Shown piece by piece: positions 53,101 through 64,000 of a stretch of 64,000 bases of DNA. A program made the translations under genes and the position numbers. The first letter of the stretch is position 1. Every line of letters starts with the position of its first letter. The notes beneath the pieces are model-generated. The model saw only the letters and a program-made list of their open reading frames with translations, did no database searches and was not told the DNA's origin. This stretch comes from Echinococcus granulosus (Eukaryota; Platyhelminthes; Cestoda; Cyclophyllidea; Taeniidae), in assembly GCF_000524195.1 (NCBI RefSeq), contig NW_020170390.1, positions 900,824 to 964,823 of the forward strand, in the 5' to 3' direction.

Positions 53101-56100
53101 CATGAGACAGTGAACTGATTATTTTATTACTAAGAATCACAAAAAATACAAATGAAACTACATTTTATGCAATATATGTGAAATCCACACTTTGGACTTT
53201 AGTACCTTGTATCCCTTTTGGCCACTAACGTTACTTCAATAATTATAAGATTGTGAAAGTAGAGTATACAAAATATGGGTCACATCCGTTCATGAGAAAA
53301 GCTTACTTGAAGCCGTGGCAAAAGAACGTGGTTAATGACGAACACCGCAAATGAAGGTCCAATAGCCACACCATCGGCTTCAACCGCCTCCCTCTCAATG
53401 CCGTCTGTGAGTCGGGATATGGTAACGTCAACCTTACCGCAGATCTTTTCTACGCATTCGTCCAAAAGGTTTGTGAATTCCTCAAACACCACCCGGTGGA
53501 CACGTGGATTGCAGTCCCAGACTGCCATCACGATGCCCTCTAGTGTTAGAAACCAGAGATGCAACACTCCAGAGGGTTGGTCAATGTCATCCAGACTACG
53601 AAGTGTGGAGAGATCGAGGTCAAACTGGGTGTAAGAGAATAGATCAAGTAAAAGGTAGTTACATTTTAGCGTCCATTTAGTGGCATGGTATATTAGCACC
53701 AACAGAATAAAGTTGTGGAGAAATTTCTGATAAGAGGGACCTACGGAGTCCACAGAGTGGAAAGCAGGCTCAAGAAAGCGTCCAGTAGAGAACCAAGGAG
53801 TAAGATTTTTAACTCTTTCATGGAGGGTAGGTGAAGTGAAGCTACGAACAGAAGTAAGGAGGCTCAACTCCGGAGGTCCGCCTGCCACAATGCGGGCCTG
53901 GCACTTGGCTGACCGCAACACGTAGTCAACAGGGGGTGTGGAGATACCAGAAGCGGAGGCGTTGGCAAAAGAGCCCCAAATATAGCCAAAAACTTCACAA
54001 CAACGTGATAGTAGCGGGAGCGTCGCCACGCATAGTGAGCATGAGGCTTCATTAGCGCAATCCACTCTACTCACAGTCTGCGTTTGCTCATCTATGGAGC
54101 CTAAAGAGAATAAGTACATTAATAAATATAATTGATAATTATTTTTCCCTATTAATTGAGCGTTAAGAAAAAAGTTAAGCGCCTACCCTCACCAGCCTCC
54201 GCGCACTTATCGCCGGTTAAATTAGGAGGGACTGAAGGAACCCGATTATCTGAATAGAAGTAGTCTAGTTCTCTAGCAGATAGGTAGCGCAAAAGACACC
54301 GAACGCAGTCAACAGCAGTATTGCAAAACACGAGGATATCGTCAGTGAACAGGAAAATCTACAAAACAAAATGCTGAAAAGGTAGATGGGGTGGACACTG
54401 TGCAAAAAGTGACTACAAATAAACCGTAATCTAGCGATAGTGGCGCCATTGAGAGGTGTGGGAAGTACACACCTGCGCACATACTCCAAAACATTTTACA
54501 AAGGTGAGTTTACTGGCATTGCAAAGAATAGTGTTACCAAGCATTGATGGAGGTAAGGAGTCATCACTCACTTCAAAAATTTCTAGCACCGTTGAAATGC
54601 GTCGTTTGTTAGGAATCCTCTGGGTGGGGATCACATCCACATCGAAACTGACCTTAGGGCATGTTGGCATGGCATCTCTAGTTGCATCAGCGATCGCATA
54701 AGATGAGGGGTCGGGCGGGTGCGTTTTCCCACGATGCTGGTCCACCCCGGTCAGAAAGGGAACCTTGATTGAACGTAGGGCGGCAAATATTGGGCGCCAG
54801 CCCGAATGAAGTGCGCTATTGCAGCCCTCTACAATCTCACTGATGCAACTGATGATCCTGTCTTGTAATTCACCATCGCACATTTCTGTTACAATCAAAA
54901 AATAATGGAAACCACTGGTAAGATGATAATGCCTTGGTAATTTTAAGGCCAACTAACGTTTACTTCACCGAGGAACAAAACTGTTTTCTTCGAAACAGGC
55001 TAGATTTATAGCTTGATGGCGCTGAAATCATACGATAATATGAATTTGTTTCAAGTCCTACATTCTTCAAGCTGGGATTAAGAACCTGGCAGCGAGACTA
55101 CTTTATATGACTTTGGTTGTGTCCATGACAGTAATAGTAGGTTTTAGCAGAAAGGAAGAGATACCATCCCTTTTACGCCATCCAACAAATCTGATATTTC
55201 TTTAGGGAGACGTTAGCAATGAAAGATCAAAAGTAGCTGCCCAGATTCGTTCTAACTAGCCCTTTTCACTAAAAGAATGCATTGTCGAGGAAGAAAGCAA
55301 GTAAATGATTGGAAAAACGCCACCCATTGCTCAGCGTAAGCAATACCGAGACGACTTCGAAAATCTGCAATTGACAGTGAGGTGGTGTACTTATCTTCCG
55401 TTGCTGCTGTTGCCACCAATGTTGATAGTGCAAAGGACCACACTTTATGCGTTGGTGCATAAAGTATTCTGATACTATGCATTGATACATTCGCAAAACC
55501 TGGTTTTTTAATCAAGACAATAATTTGGGCTTTGTTTTGTTAATGTACACAAAATAACGTTAAGTATACACATCAGATACCACCGCATTGGCGTCAGCTT
55601 AAGAAATCGTATTTTACAGGAGCCTGGGTGTAAACACCTTCAACATTGAAAAAACGACCACCGAGCGCAGCTAAGACGCGATGAGGGTACATACCGAGTC
55701 GTAGGAGGATTTCAAAGGGCTTGCAGAACATCTCGTTGGCGCTGAAGTAGGGCAACTCCAGACGTGTAGTGACAGCCGTAATTATGCATTCGTGAAGACA
55801 GGCGAGAGCCCTCTGACTGACCAGTAGCCGCTCAGCATCCGATTCAAACGAAGTGGAGTCGTAAACGGAGGAGAAACAACAAGCGTCTACGAGGTGCTGA
55901 GAGACCAGAACCCATGCGCGCAGAAGATGGAACAATGGACGCCTCGGGGAACGAATGGCTCTCAAAAGTAGCTGTGACATTCTAGGCACGTAGCATTTCA
56001 ACAGAGGTAGATTAGTTAATGGGAATATTACATCTGATCGATAGAGAGTCTACCCACCTGTCGAGGAACAGTGCTGGACTTCGAAGTTTGTGAGAATTGC

Positions 56101-59100
56101 AGTGGTCAATTAACATCGGGCTTCCATTTAAACTGGCCATTCCAAGCCTCGCAACTTTCACAAGCTCATCTTTTACGGAATTAACTGCTTGTTTCAGATT
56201 ATTTGCCGGTTTGTGTTCCATAGAGGTGGATTGTGGGTGACTTCTAGCAGCTAATTCTGCGCTGCTTGCTTGCAATAGATAGGAGAGAAAGTCAATCAGC
56301 GCTGGCAGCGACAACGCCTCAGCAGCAGTGTCAAAAATCTGGTCAACCTGAGCTGAAAGTGCGCTCAACACAACTCCAGTTTGCTCTAGCGTCAAGCACT
56401 CGCCTGCGTCTGGGTTGGCAGCGCTGAAGCTTTGCACAATACCAGGAAGATCACAATCTTCACCGACGTTAGTTCTAGGATAAAGAACCCGGGTAAATAC
56501 CACCATAACATTACAAATAATGGGGTACAGTGGCGTACACTTTTGTGATGCAGGGCTTAGAGTCACAGACGGAGGCGAAGTAGGCGTGCTCTAATTCACG
56601 AACGAGTTGGCAGACATTAAGGAGATGGAACCAGCAGTCAGGTGAATGGCAGCCGAGTCGGAGGGCATTGGAGAGGACGACGTGGATCCCAAGGGCATGG
56701 GCGGAGTGGAGGCGGTTGGGTGGGAGGCAATGCCTGTTAACCCGTGCAGCAGCTGCTGCGGCGCGGGCTGTCTCGGTGAGTAGAGCAAAGACGGCTCCGC
56801 AACGAGTCCGCAACGCCTCCAAAGTGCTGCCACTCGCCAGAATTGCCAGCTGCTGCAGACTCCGCAGACTTTCCGACAACGTTGAGCCCAACTCACGGAG
56901 CTGCTGGCTCTGACTGGCTGCCTCAACATCGCCGAAGTAGAAAAGACCGAAAAGGTTCTGCAGTAACGATTTTGACGCGCTTTCTGCAAACGATGACGAT
57001 GACGTCTCGGCACTGCAACACGATTAAGTAGTTACTCTTATACCCAATATGCATTATAAAAAATGGACGTTATGTGATAATTTCCGACCTGCAAATGTAT
57101 AAAAACTTAACAATGATCTCTCTAGCCGTCAAATGCTCTGAAGTGCTCTTCTGAGTTCTTTACTCACCATTATCCTTTTTCTATCGGTTAATAAAGGCTG
57201 AGTGTTATGAAAAGCTGCAATTTACTTCAAGTATAGGTGTATGCAGATTTGTAAATGTAAAAATATTTAGATCGGACAACGTATNNNNNNNNNNNNNNNN
57301 NNNNNNNNNNNNNNNNNNNNNNNNNNNNNNNNNNNNNNNNNNNNNNNNNNNNNNNNNNNNNNNNNNNNNNNNNNNNNNNNNNNNCAAAGGAGTGGATTTT
57401 ATTACTCAATGGGAAACGAAGGTGTCCTATTTTAAACACATAGAATAACACGTTTTTTGCACAAAAATAATATTCACCCAAGTAATTTGTGCTGTTAAAA
57501 TACGTCAAAAACAGCGTTAATATAATATTTTACTAATATCATAAAATAGAGACAAAGAAGAAGCAGCTTCTACTGGGAAATGAGCTCTGCCTGCGGATAA
57601 ACGTGTTACACCAGATACTATTAATGCAGATACCATTGTAAGCATTTATGATGCTGAAAGGTAAGACAGACAGTATAAAAGAAGTCTCGTTCATTGAATT
57701 ACAGAGGGAAGGGGAACTAAATGTGCCCAATTACAGCTCAAGAGATATCTTAAATCACACAATAGATATTTTGGAAACGGTATCCGATTTTAACCCAAAA
57801 AAATTTAAATAAACCTCTTTTACAATGCATTTTTTATTAGGAAAAACTTTTCTGCTCCATTATGACATAAACGTTCAAGTCTGATTACAGTATATCGGTC
57901 TCAGTAGTAGTGACTCGTCTGTGGATTGCGATACGACCTTAGTCACCAAAATACTAATTACAAAAGGTCACTTCATTATTTAAGGTCAACATAAGCTCCC
58001 TAAAGGATCTCATAAAACCATAAGCTACTAAGACTGGGTCGAAGATAAACATGAGTACGAATACCGTATAATGAAAAAGGAACTAATTTTGAAAAAATGA
58101 CTTGCTTCCCATGAATAAGCTCAGATTATCAAAAGGGGCCGATGGCCTCATCATTTGAAGGATATCTAGGTTTCCTAAAACAAAAACATCTGTGGCGAAA
58201 TGCATTCAATAAAAAACGTTATCATAAACATAATTCAATCAGGAGAGATTATTTTGACAACCTCACGCTTTACTGAACCACACCCGGCATGTTACTTTAC
58301 CACAGATAAATGAGCTTGGGTGAAATACAAAATAATAGCTTAGCTGGAAGCACTCCAAAGAAAGGAGAAGTGGCGAACGGGAATGTACCTCTCCGCGCAG
58401 GAGGTAGTAGAGGGGTGGTGCGCGAAGAAAGAGAAAGACGAGAGGCCAGAGGGAACCTTGTCCACACATGTGCCGACAAAAGCGACGGTGTTGGTGAGAG
58501 TCTCCACAATGCGCTGCCAGCCCACCAAGAGGATGCGTGAGACCAGAACCTCACCTACCCGCCGCCGCGATCGCCCCACTTTCAGTGCCTCGTTCTCACT
58601 TCCCCCTTCCGCCTCTCTGCCACCGCTGTCTACGGATCCAATGGCCTTCTACGGAGCATGTGTACAAAATTAAATAAGCAAAGTATGATTCCTTTTATTT
58701 AGCAACAAAATACGAAGTTAAAACCTCTCTAATTGCCTCTGATAAAAAAAGGGCAGAATAATTTTAAAGACGCAAATTAAAATGTGATTCATTAGTCGTA
58801 AAACAGGAGGTTCGACGGCCGAATATACAATTTCCACCAAATCCACAAATGGAAGGATTATTAATGCTAACTCAATGTTATATGAAGCGGTTCGCATAAT
58901 CAGATGGCGGTGTTGCTTTACAATTTTTTACGACTATACTAATAATCATTGTGTAGATGCCTAAAAATGAACATTTTTGGAAAACAACTAAGTTATCACG
59001 AGTGTGATGGGCGCAAACAAGGTTGGCTATGTAAAATGCGCCTTCATCTGATAAGGGAAACCTTAAGCTCGAGGAGACATGAAAGATCTCGGCTACCACG

Positions 59101-62100
59101 GGACAAAGGCGGCTTAAATTCAAAAGTAAAAATGTGCTGCAGTAGGTTGATGGCTGTCGTTTGGAAAGATGTTTTATGGTATCAAAGTAAAATTACCATA
59201 TAACGTAGTCGTGAAATTCACTGATAATTTCACCAAGTAGGCATTCGCGACCCATCCAAATTCATCATGCACAGAGTACCAAACCAAAAAGTACAAGATT
59301 ATACATACCTTTAAAAGGATATTGTTACAATTATTTTTTTAGCAGGAAAAGTGGCGCTTAAATTCAGCAAATATCATTTCATTGGCCAAAAATTAATAAA
59401 ATTAAGTGCACGGCATTAGCATCTATGAGTACTTGCTATTTAATAACAGTAAAAGGCATTCAGATAACCAACGTTCGTTTGCAATATAAATTTTCCTAAA
59501 AGACGTAATGAAAACCTTCATTGTACTCCCTATATCCCTGCCACATCAGATATGTATTTTCAACACAAATTCAACAATGAAGTACCCTGAATAATCGCAT
59601 TTGATTTCACGAAAACCTAACGTGTATTTATCGTAAACTAAAGGTGATATTCCTGTCAAAATTAAATTCATCAAGGAACGGATTTCAATAGATTAATTAC
59701 ATGGACTGAATCCACCAACTGAAATTACACACAGCACTACAACGAAGGGGGATTATTCCAGCTAACAGGGTGGCTCACGTCGTAGGTCCAGCCAACTCCA
59801 TCAAATTCAACGAGCATTTTAACAAGAGAGGCACCCCGAAAATCTTCGGTCTCACTTTTGGTAGCGGATGCGCAGAGGAGTTTGAGGTCTAGACCGGAGG
59901 TGCTCAGAAGATCCTGATGTCGAATTCCGCGATAAACCTGAGACAACCATGTCTCTGAGACGTAGAGCATGAGACCCGTCCCGAGGATGGAGTCCAGAAA
60001 CTCGGTCTGGATAAATATATATTTAGTAAAATATACCAATAAGGTCAACAGCAAAAATTCAAAAATTTTGCGGCAAATTTAAAAAGTTTCACCAGTGACC
60101 CACCTCAGACATTATCTCCACTCCGGCCTTGTTCCGGGTTGAATAGAAGCCGGCCTGAAGGAGGCGGTAGTTGAGTGTCAGAGCGCTGATAGTGGTAGCA
60201 TAGATGGCGTCGGCGTTGAGAAGGGCACCGCTTACGTCGTGGATGTGCACGTCGTCCGCAAGATCGGCGACGTACATGGGACAAAGCACACTGTCCAACT
60301 CACTCAATCGCCGCTCTAGAAGAATACATTTGTCATTTTTATCAGTTTGAAAAGGGCAAAAAATGCAAAAGTGCCTCACCTTTACAATAAGCGGAACTGA
60401 ACTCCAAAAGGAGGTTGTCGACTTCAATTATCGACTGCGCGTCCAGGAGATTGGGAATGGTCTTCATGAGAGACAGCAGGTAGTCATGAGCCGCCCATCG
60501 ATCCACTTCCAATGTACGAGGTAGCTACAACAAAAGGGCAAATTTTAAGCCCCACCATTAGAACATGTACTTGCCCTTCAGTTTGCCATAGTTCACGAAA
60601 AGTAATTACAACATTATTCCCTCCCAACGAAACGCAGACTACTTTAAGAAATTGGATCGCTAGAATAAATTAAGCAAAAAATTCAGCAGTATCATTTTAT
60701 AAATAGTGGTAGAACTGTTTTTCAAAATTTAGCCACAACAGTTGTGGTCATCACTCTAGCAAAACTCTAAGACGTAGTGTATTCGAAGCATTATAAATGT
60801 AATTTCTTCCCGCCTTGACAGAAAACTCACATTTGCATTGGGGATGTCAGTTCCCCTCAGCACTTCTTGACCACCCTTATCTTCAGTGGAAACTTCTAAA
60901 CAAACAGCAAAAAATAAAAATGATTGCGTCTATATGTATGAAAAGGTCTTCTGAGGATCCAGGTGCTCACCTTCTATCTGTTTCAGCTGAAACCCAATCA
61001 TTTGAACAAAGGCCTCACACAGACCCTCACATTCAATGAGAGTAGACAGGGAGCCCGAAATGGCGTTCACACATTTGGCACTGGTACAGACTAGAGCCTG
61101 ATCCTTGGTCAGTGAACATGAGTGGACAGACTCGAGGATACTAAGATGAATTTAATAAAAAAATTAGGACTCCTCTTCCGCGTTTTCACAAATTGTATTT
61201 AAGCTAACCTTTGCAATTTCAACACCATGTCTTTTTCCGGTAAATATAATAATAGTTGAGACCGCTGCTACAAAATATTTGAAGGAACTGGCACATTTGC
61301 AGTAAATACTTTAGTTTTTTAGAGATTAAGATTTAATTCATCCACAAGACATGTTTTAAAAGATGTCAGTAATGCAATAGAATACAATCATGTCTTTAAT
61401 CAAATGAAAACCTCAAATCATTGAGATGGCCCACGGTGATAGTCTGTGCCTACTTCAGGCTTATGATTCGATTTTTGGAACATGTTGCCGTTGTGTCTCA
61501 CGAATTTCACCTCACGAAGCTAGAGACCGTTCATAAAAGTGAGGTCAATATTGGAACTTACGTGGCATAAGGTGACTATGAACGCCTGTTGAAAAAATCA
61601 GGCGAAAAGGGAAGATTATTGCTTTTTTTGCCCTGACCTACAGTGGATCAGTATGGAATCGAAATGTCGATTACATGGGACGATAATCCCAACTGCGATC
61701 TTGCTAATCGAACCAAAAGCGTTTCGGTCACGCCATTTACCTGGCTGCATGCTAAATCCCACCAAGAAAATAAGCAAAGTAGCTGTACATAGCTGACTTT
61801 TCATAAGCCCTGTGAGAACTAACATTAAGGAGTCGTAACTAACATGTCAAAGATCCGAAAATCCGCCATCTGTGGTTCGCTGCACCTAAATAAAGGTTCA
61901 GAATCCCCGTTGCTGTTTGAAAGCATGGGAACCGAAACAAGTGGGCCAGTAATGCAGAGGAGCCCCTCAGTTGTGCTCAAAAGCTGTAAAAAGGAAAATA
62001 TACATAAGTGCAAGCCAGAAACTAAAAACATTTAGGTAAAAGCTTAAAACGTTATTAATAAATCCAATTAATTTGCTAAACATCTAGCATCAGGACCGAT

Positions 62101-63689
62101 ATTCTTCTATTTCCAAATGGGAAAAAACTAGCAAGCAAAGAAATCGCAACTTCAAGAGTCTCCGAGCGCTGTGAAAGCAAAAAACCCTTCAACTTTCTCA
62201 CCCATATCTTCGGTACCGACGAACTTGAATAATTATGTCTAGTCAGCACATGATTCATCGTTACCATGTTCGAATGGATGCAGTGCTTAAGCCCCATAAA
62301 TAGGTGATTTTGTAGAAAAATGTTCAATCCTAATCTATAAAATGTAAACAGACGTAAAATAGTACTAAAGTTAAAATACTGACAGGATAAAGGGAGAGAA
62401 GATCCCACCTGAACCCTAGTTAGATCAAGTTTCGCACGACTGATTTTGGCGTAAAATGGTACTTGTAGTAACAACCACCCGATGATGTCCAAATAAGCTT
62501 GACTACCACTTTCAACCGCTGCTTCCACCGCTTTCTCGGATACAAAGCAGTAATGTCAAAACATTTTGATACAAATCATATACATCCACGCATAATAAAA
62601 GAGAGCACAGCAACTCACACCGCACACGGCGTTGAGAGCATTCTGACGGTAAGTTGGTGGTGGATAGAGGAGCATCTTATGAAAAAGCGATTCCAGCATA
62701 GGTCGGAGTTCAAGAACAGGCCCCACCAAGTAAGCGAGATCAATTACAATGCTGTTAAAGCAGAGAAATGCACATCAAATGGATGTACTTTATCAAATAG
62801 CGATTAGTATTCTTAACTTTTTGTTGCATAAAATACACAGATTTTAGTAAATGGCAAAATATAGACAAGCAGCGAGTGATTTTTCAACTGAAGCAGACGC
62901 TAACATAGAATATCAGCCGCCAATTTGCGCCAGGGAGCGGAAGTGAAAGGATTGACTAGACGTACTCATAAATGAGTTTCAACACTTCGGGCCACAGAGT
63001 TGGGGGCGCTATGGAGCTGGCTGTTCCGTGGGTCTTACGATCGACTCCACTTTCTGCCAGCGGCTGCAGAACCGATGTTGAAGTGATGTTCCTTTCTTGT
63101 TTAGGATTACTCAAAAACCACATAAGCATAGGGCACATTCGTTGCCTTAAACACAAAAATCGCTTGAATACACATTGCTCGAAATGTTATGTGAAAATCG
63201 ATGAATAACATACCAGAGGATATTTAAAAACACCCTGTGCCTAATCAAGGAAACAGGAAGGAGAGATATGATAGTGGCAATTGCCTGTATGTACATAGGT
63301 ATTGTTATTCTATTTTGCGCAGGCGTATTATCAGGCATAGCTGCTTCAATTAGGCACTTGAGAACGCCCAAAATCTGTAGCTGTGGTTCGGACAGATCAG
63401 ATGCATAGGAGTTTTCACCACAAAGAAAAGTGTAGGCAGACTTCGGCGTGGTCACAGGATTTGGTTCAGCAGTCTGTTAAAAAGTTTAAAAAACCAAAAT
63501 CTTAGGTTAATAAAATTCCAAACCAATTAATCTGAAGAATGGATCCAAAAGTCTACGAACCAGACCATCGACTGGCAAACTGTTTTTTGCCACAAATGCC
63601 TTGACTGTCTGAACCAGGGTTGCGTAAGCAATGGATGCTTTTTCCTTGTTTCGAGCCAAAACATACTTAGAATTTAAGTCCGTGCATAT
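50104..63689 (-). CDS. ARFGEF3: BIG3-type protein, 5' end outside window
   Basis: Large HEAT-type protein of the BIG/ARFGEF family; human BIG3 has a degenerate Sec7 domain and acts in secretory-granule control. Exons (5' to 3'): 63561-63689, 63214-63473, 62966-63145, 62619-62751, 62409-62534, 61844-61983, 60971-61140, 60831-60895, 60380-60524, 60104-60315, 59779-60006, about 58457-58648, then a break, 56539-57012, 56058-56474, 55695-55981, 54572-54885, 54187-54358, 53307-54100, 52774-52996, 52575-52698, 52118-52498, 51296-51510, 51062-51219, 50556-50999, 50104-50484 (stop TGA). All joins except the break at 57013-58456 keep frame. Diagnostic matches to human BIG3: HKMLLYPPPTYRQNA (human YHRVLLYPPPQHR), LLNADAIYATTISALTLNYR, LRLGCHSPDCWFHLLNVC with ELEHAYF, LSALSAQVDQIFDTA, RPLFHLLRAWVLVSQHLVDA, SEIVEGC with LHSGWRPIFAALRS, and LEEAFRACLLPIHIL. 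The Sec7 region has no catalytic-Glu motif. More 5' exons lie beyond the edge. Confidence 0.93.
57285..57384. other. Assembly gap (100 N) in an ARFGEF3 intron
   Basis: Exactly 100 Ns. The ARFGEF3 exon before it (about 58457-58648) ends in phase 0 or 1 at its best donors, while the next exon (56539-57012) starts in phase 2. A short exon may therefore be hidden in or near this gap. Confidence 0.95.
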
Positions 63690-64000
63690 CTGAAAGAAAA
63701 ACATGACTTTATAAAAAATATGCTGCTTTTACGTGGACGTTAACTAAATTTCAGTTGTTACTTTGATTGTAAATGAATAAAGACAATGAATCAGCAAAAA
63801 GCAAAACATAACATTCCGGAACAAATTTACCGTGATCTGTAAGCTAACCAGGCAAGGCATAAAACAAGATGAGTAACAGTCCCATTACATTTAGCGGTTG
63901 AAAAAGAAATTATGTAAGTGGATTGCTCTAGACATCTGAGTTGGGTGAACTTCAAACTAAAATCATGACAACTAAATTACCCAGCCGTTGCTTCGAAAAT
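63690..64000. other. ARFGEF3 intron up to the window edge
   Basis: AT-rich sequence upstream of the acceptor of the ARFGEF3 exon 63561-63689. No further exon or other feature can be supported before the window ends. Confidence 0.5.

Noticed and set aside
54431..54571. Continuation of the ARFGEF3 exon past 54572 (VSDDSLPPSM...)
   Set aside because: A GTGAGT donor follows EIFE at 54571, and the next exon (54187-54358) fits in phase and by homology. The rest is intron.
62076..62400. Minus-strand open frame between ARFGEF3 exons, at first taken as an exon
   Set aside because: The exons 62409-62534 and 61844-61983 join directly in phase 0. The available acceptor (before 62339) would give the wrong phase for this frame.

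Overview
The window is intron-rich, AT-rich animal nuclear DNA from a draft assembly: it carries three runs of exactly 100 Ns. The genes belong to animal families (OGDH, RAB3GAP1, PPP1R7/SDS22, ARFGEF3/BIG3, INAFM). Introns as short as 34 nt sit beside kilobase introns, and there are many tiny frame-preserving exons. Together these suggest a flatworm (Platyhelminthes, probably parasitic). That placement is an inference, not a proof. Gene models were built by hand from splice signals, codon phase and recalled family similarity.

Layout. (1) 131-7730, minus: a complete 15-exon 2-oxoglutarate dehydrogenase E1 gene, 999 aa. (2) 8518-17497, plus: an unrecognised gene, about 676 aa, starting head-to-head with OGDH; after four N-terminal exons, nine successive internal exons are all symmetric phase 2-2. 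(3) about 19279-21434, plus: a GAPDH paralogue that has lost the catalytic Cys and His and the NAD-contacting Asp, and has gained about 90 residues near the C terminus; an assembly gap cuts it. (4) 23094-23315, plus: a small single-exon INAFM (InaF-motif) membrane protein. (5) 24751-35314, minus: an RGG-box protein whose acidic Ser/Glu-rich C-terminal half is encoded by a string of phase-0 micro-exons (42-60 nt), some clearly tandemly duplicated. (6) 38221-47508, plus: RAB3GAP1, with a perfect FFAT core but no recognisable segment for the catalytic arginine. (7) 47653-49020, minus: PPP1R7/SDS22, complete, tail-to-tail with RAB3GAP1, with one GC-AG intron. (8) 50104-63689, minus: most of ARFGEF3/BIG3; the 5' end lies beyond the right edge.

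Functional themes. OGDH is a mitochondrial TCA-cycle enzyme. RAB3GAP1 and ARFGEF3 both concern small-GTPase and vesicle traffic. SDS22 controls protein phosphatase 1, and human BIG3 is reported to bind the same phosphatase. Three genes (GAPDH-like, RAB3GAP1, ARFGEF3) look catalytically compromised. The most unusual items are the dead GAPDH paralogue and the two genes built from modular symmetric small exons. I see no rRNA, tRNA, CRISPR, phage or bacterial operon structure.
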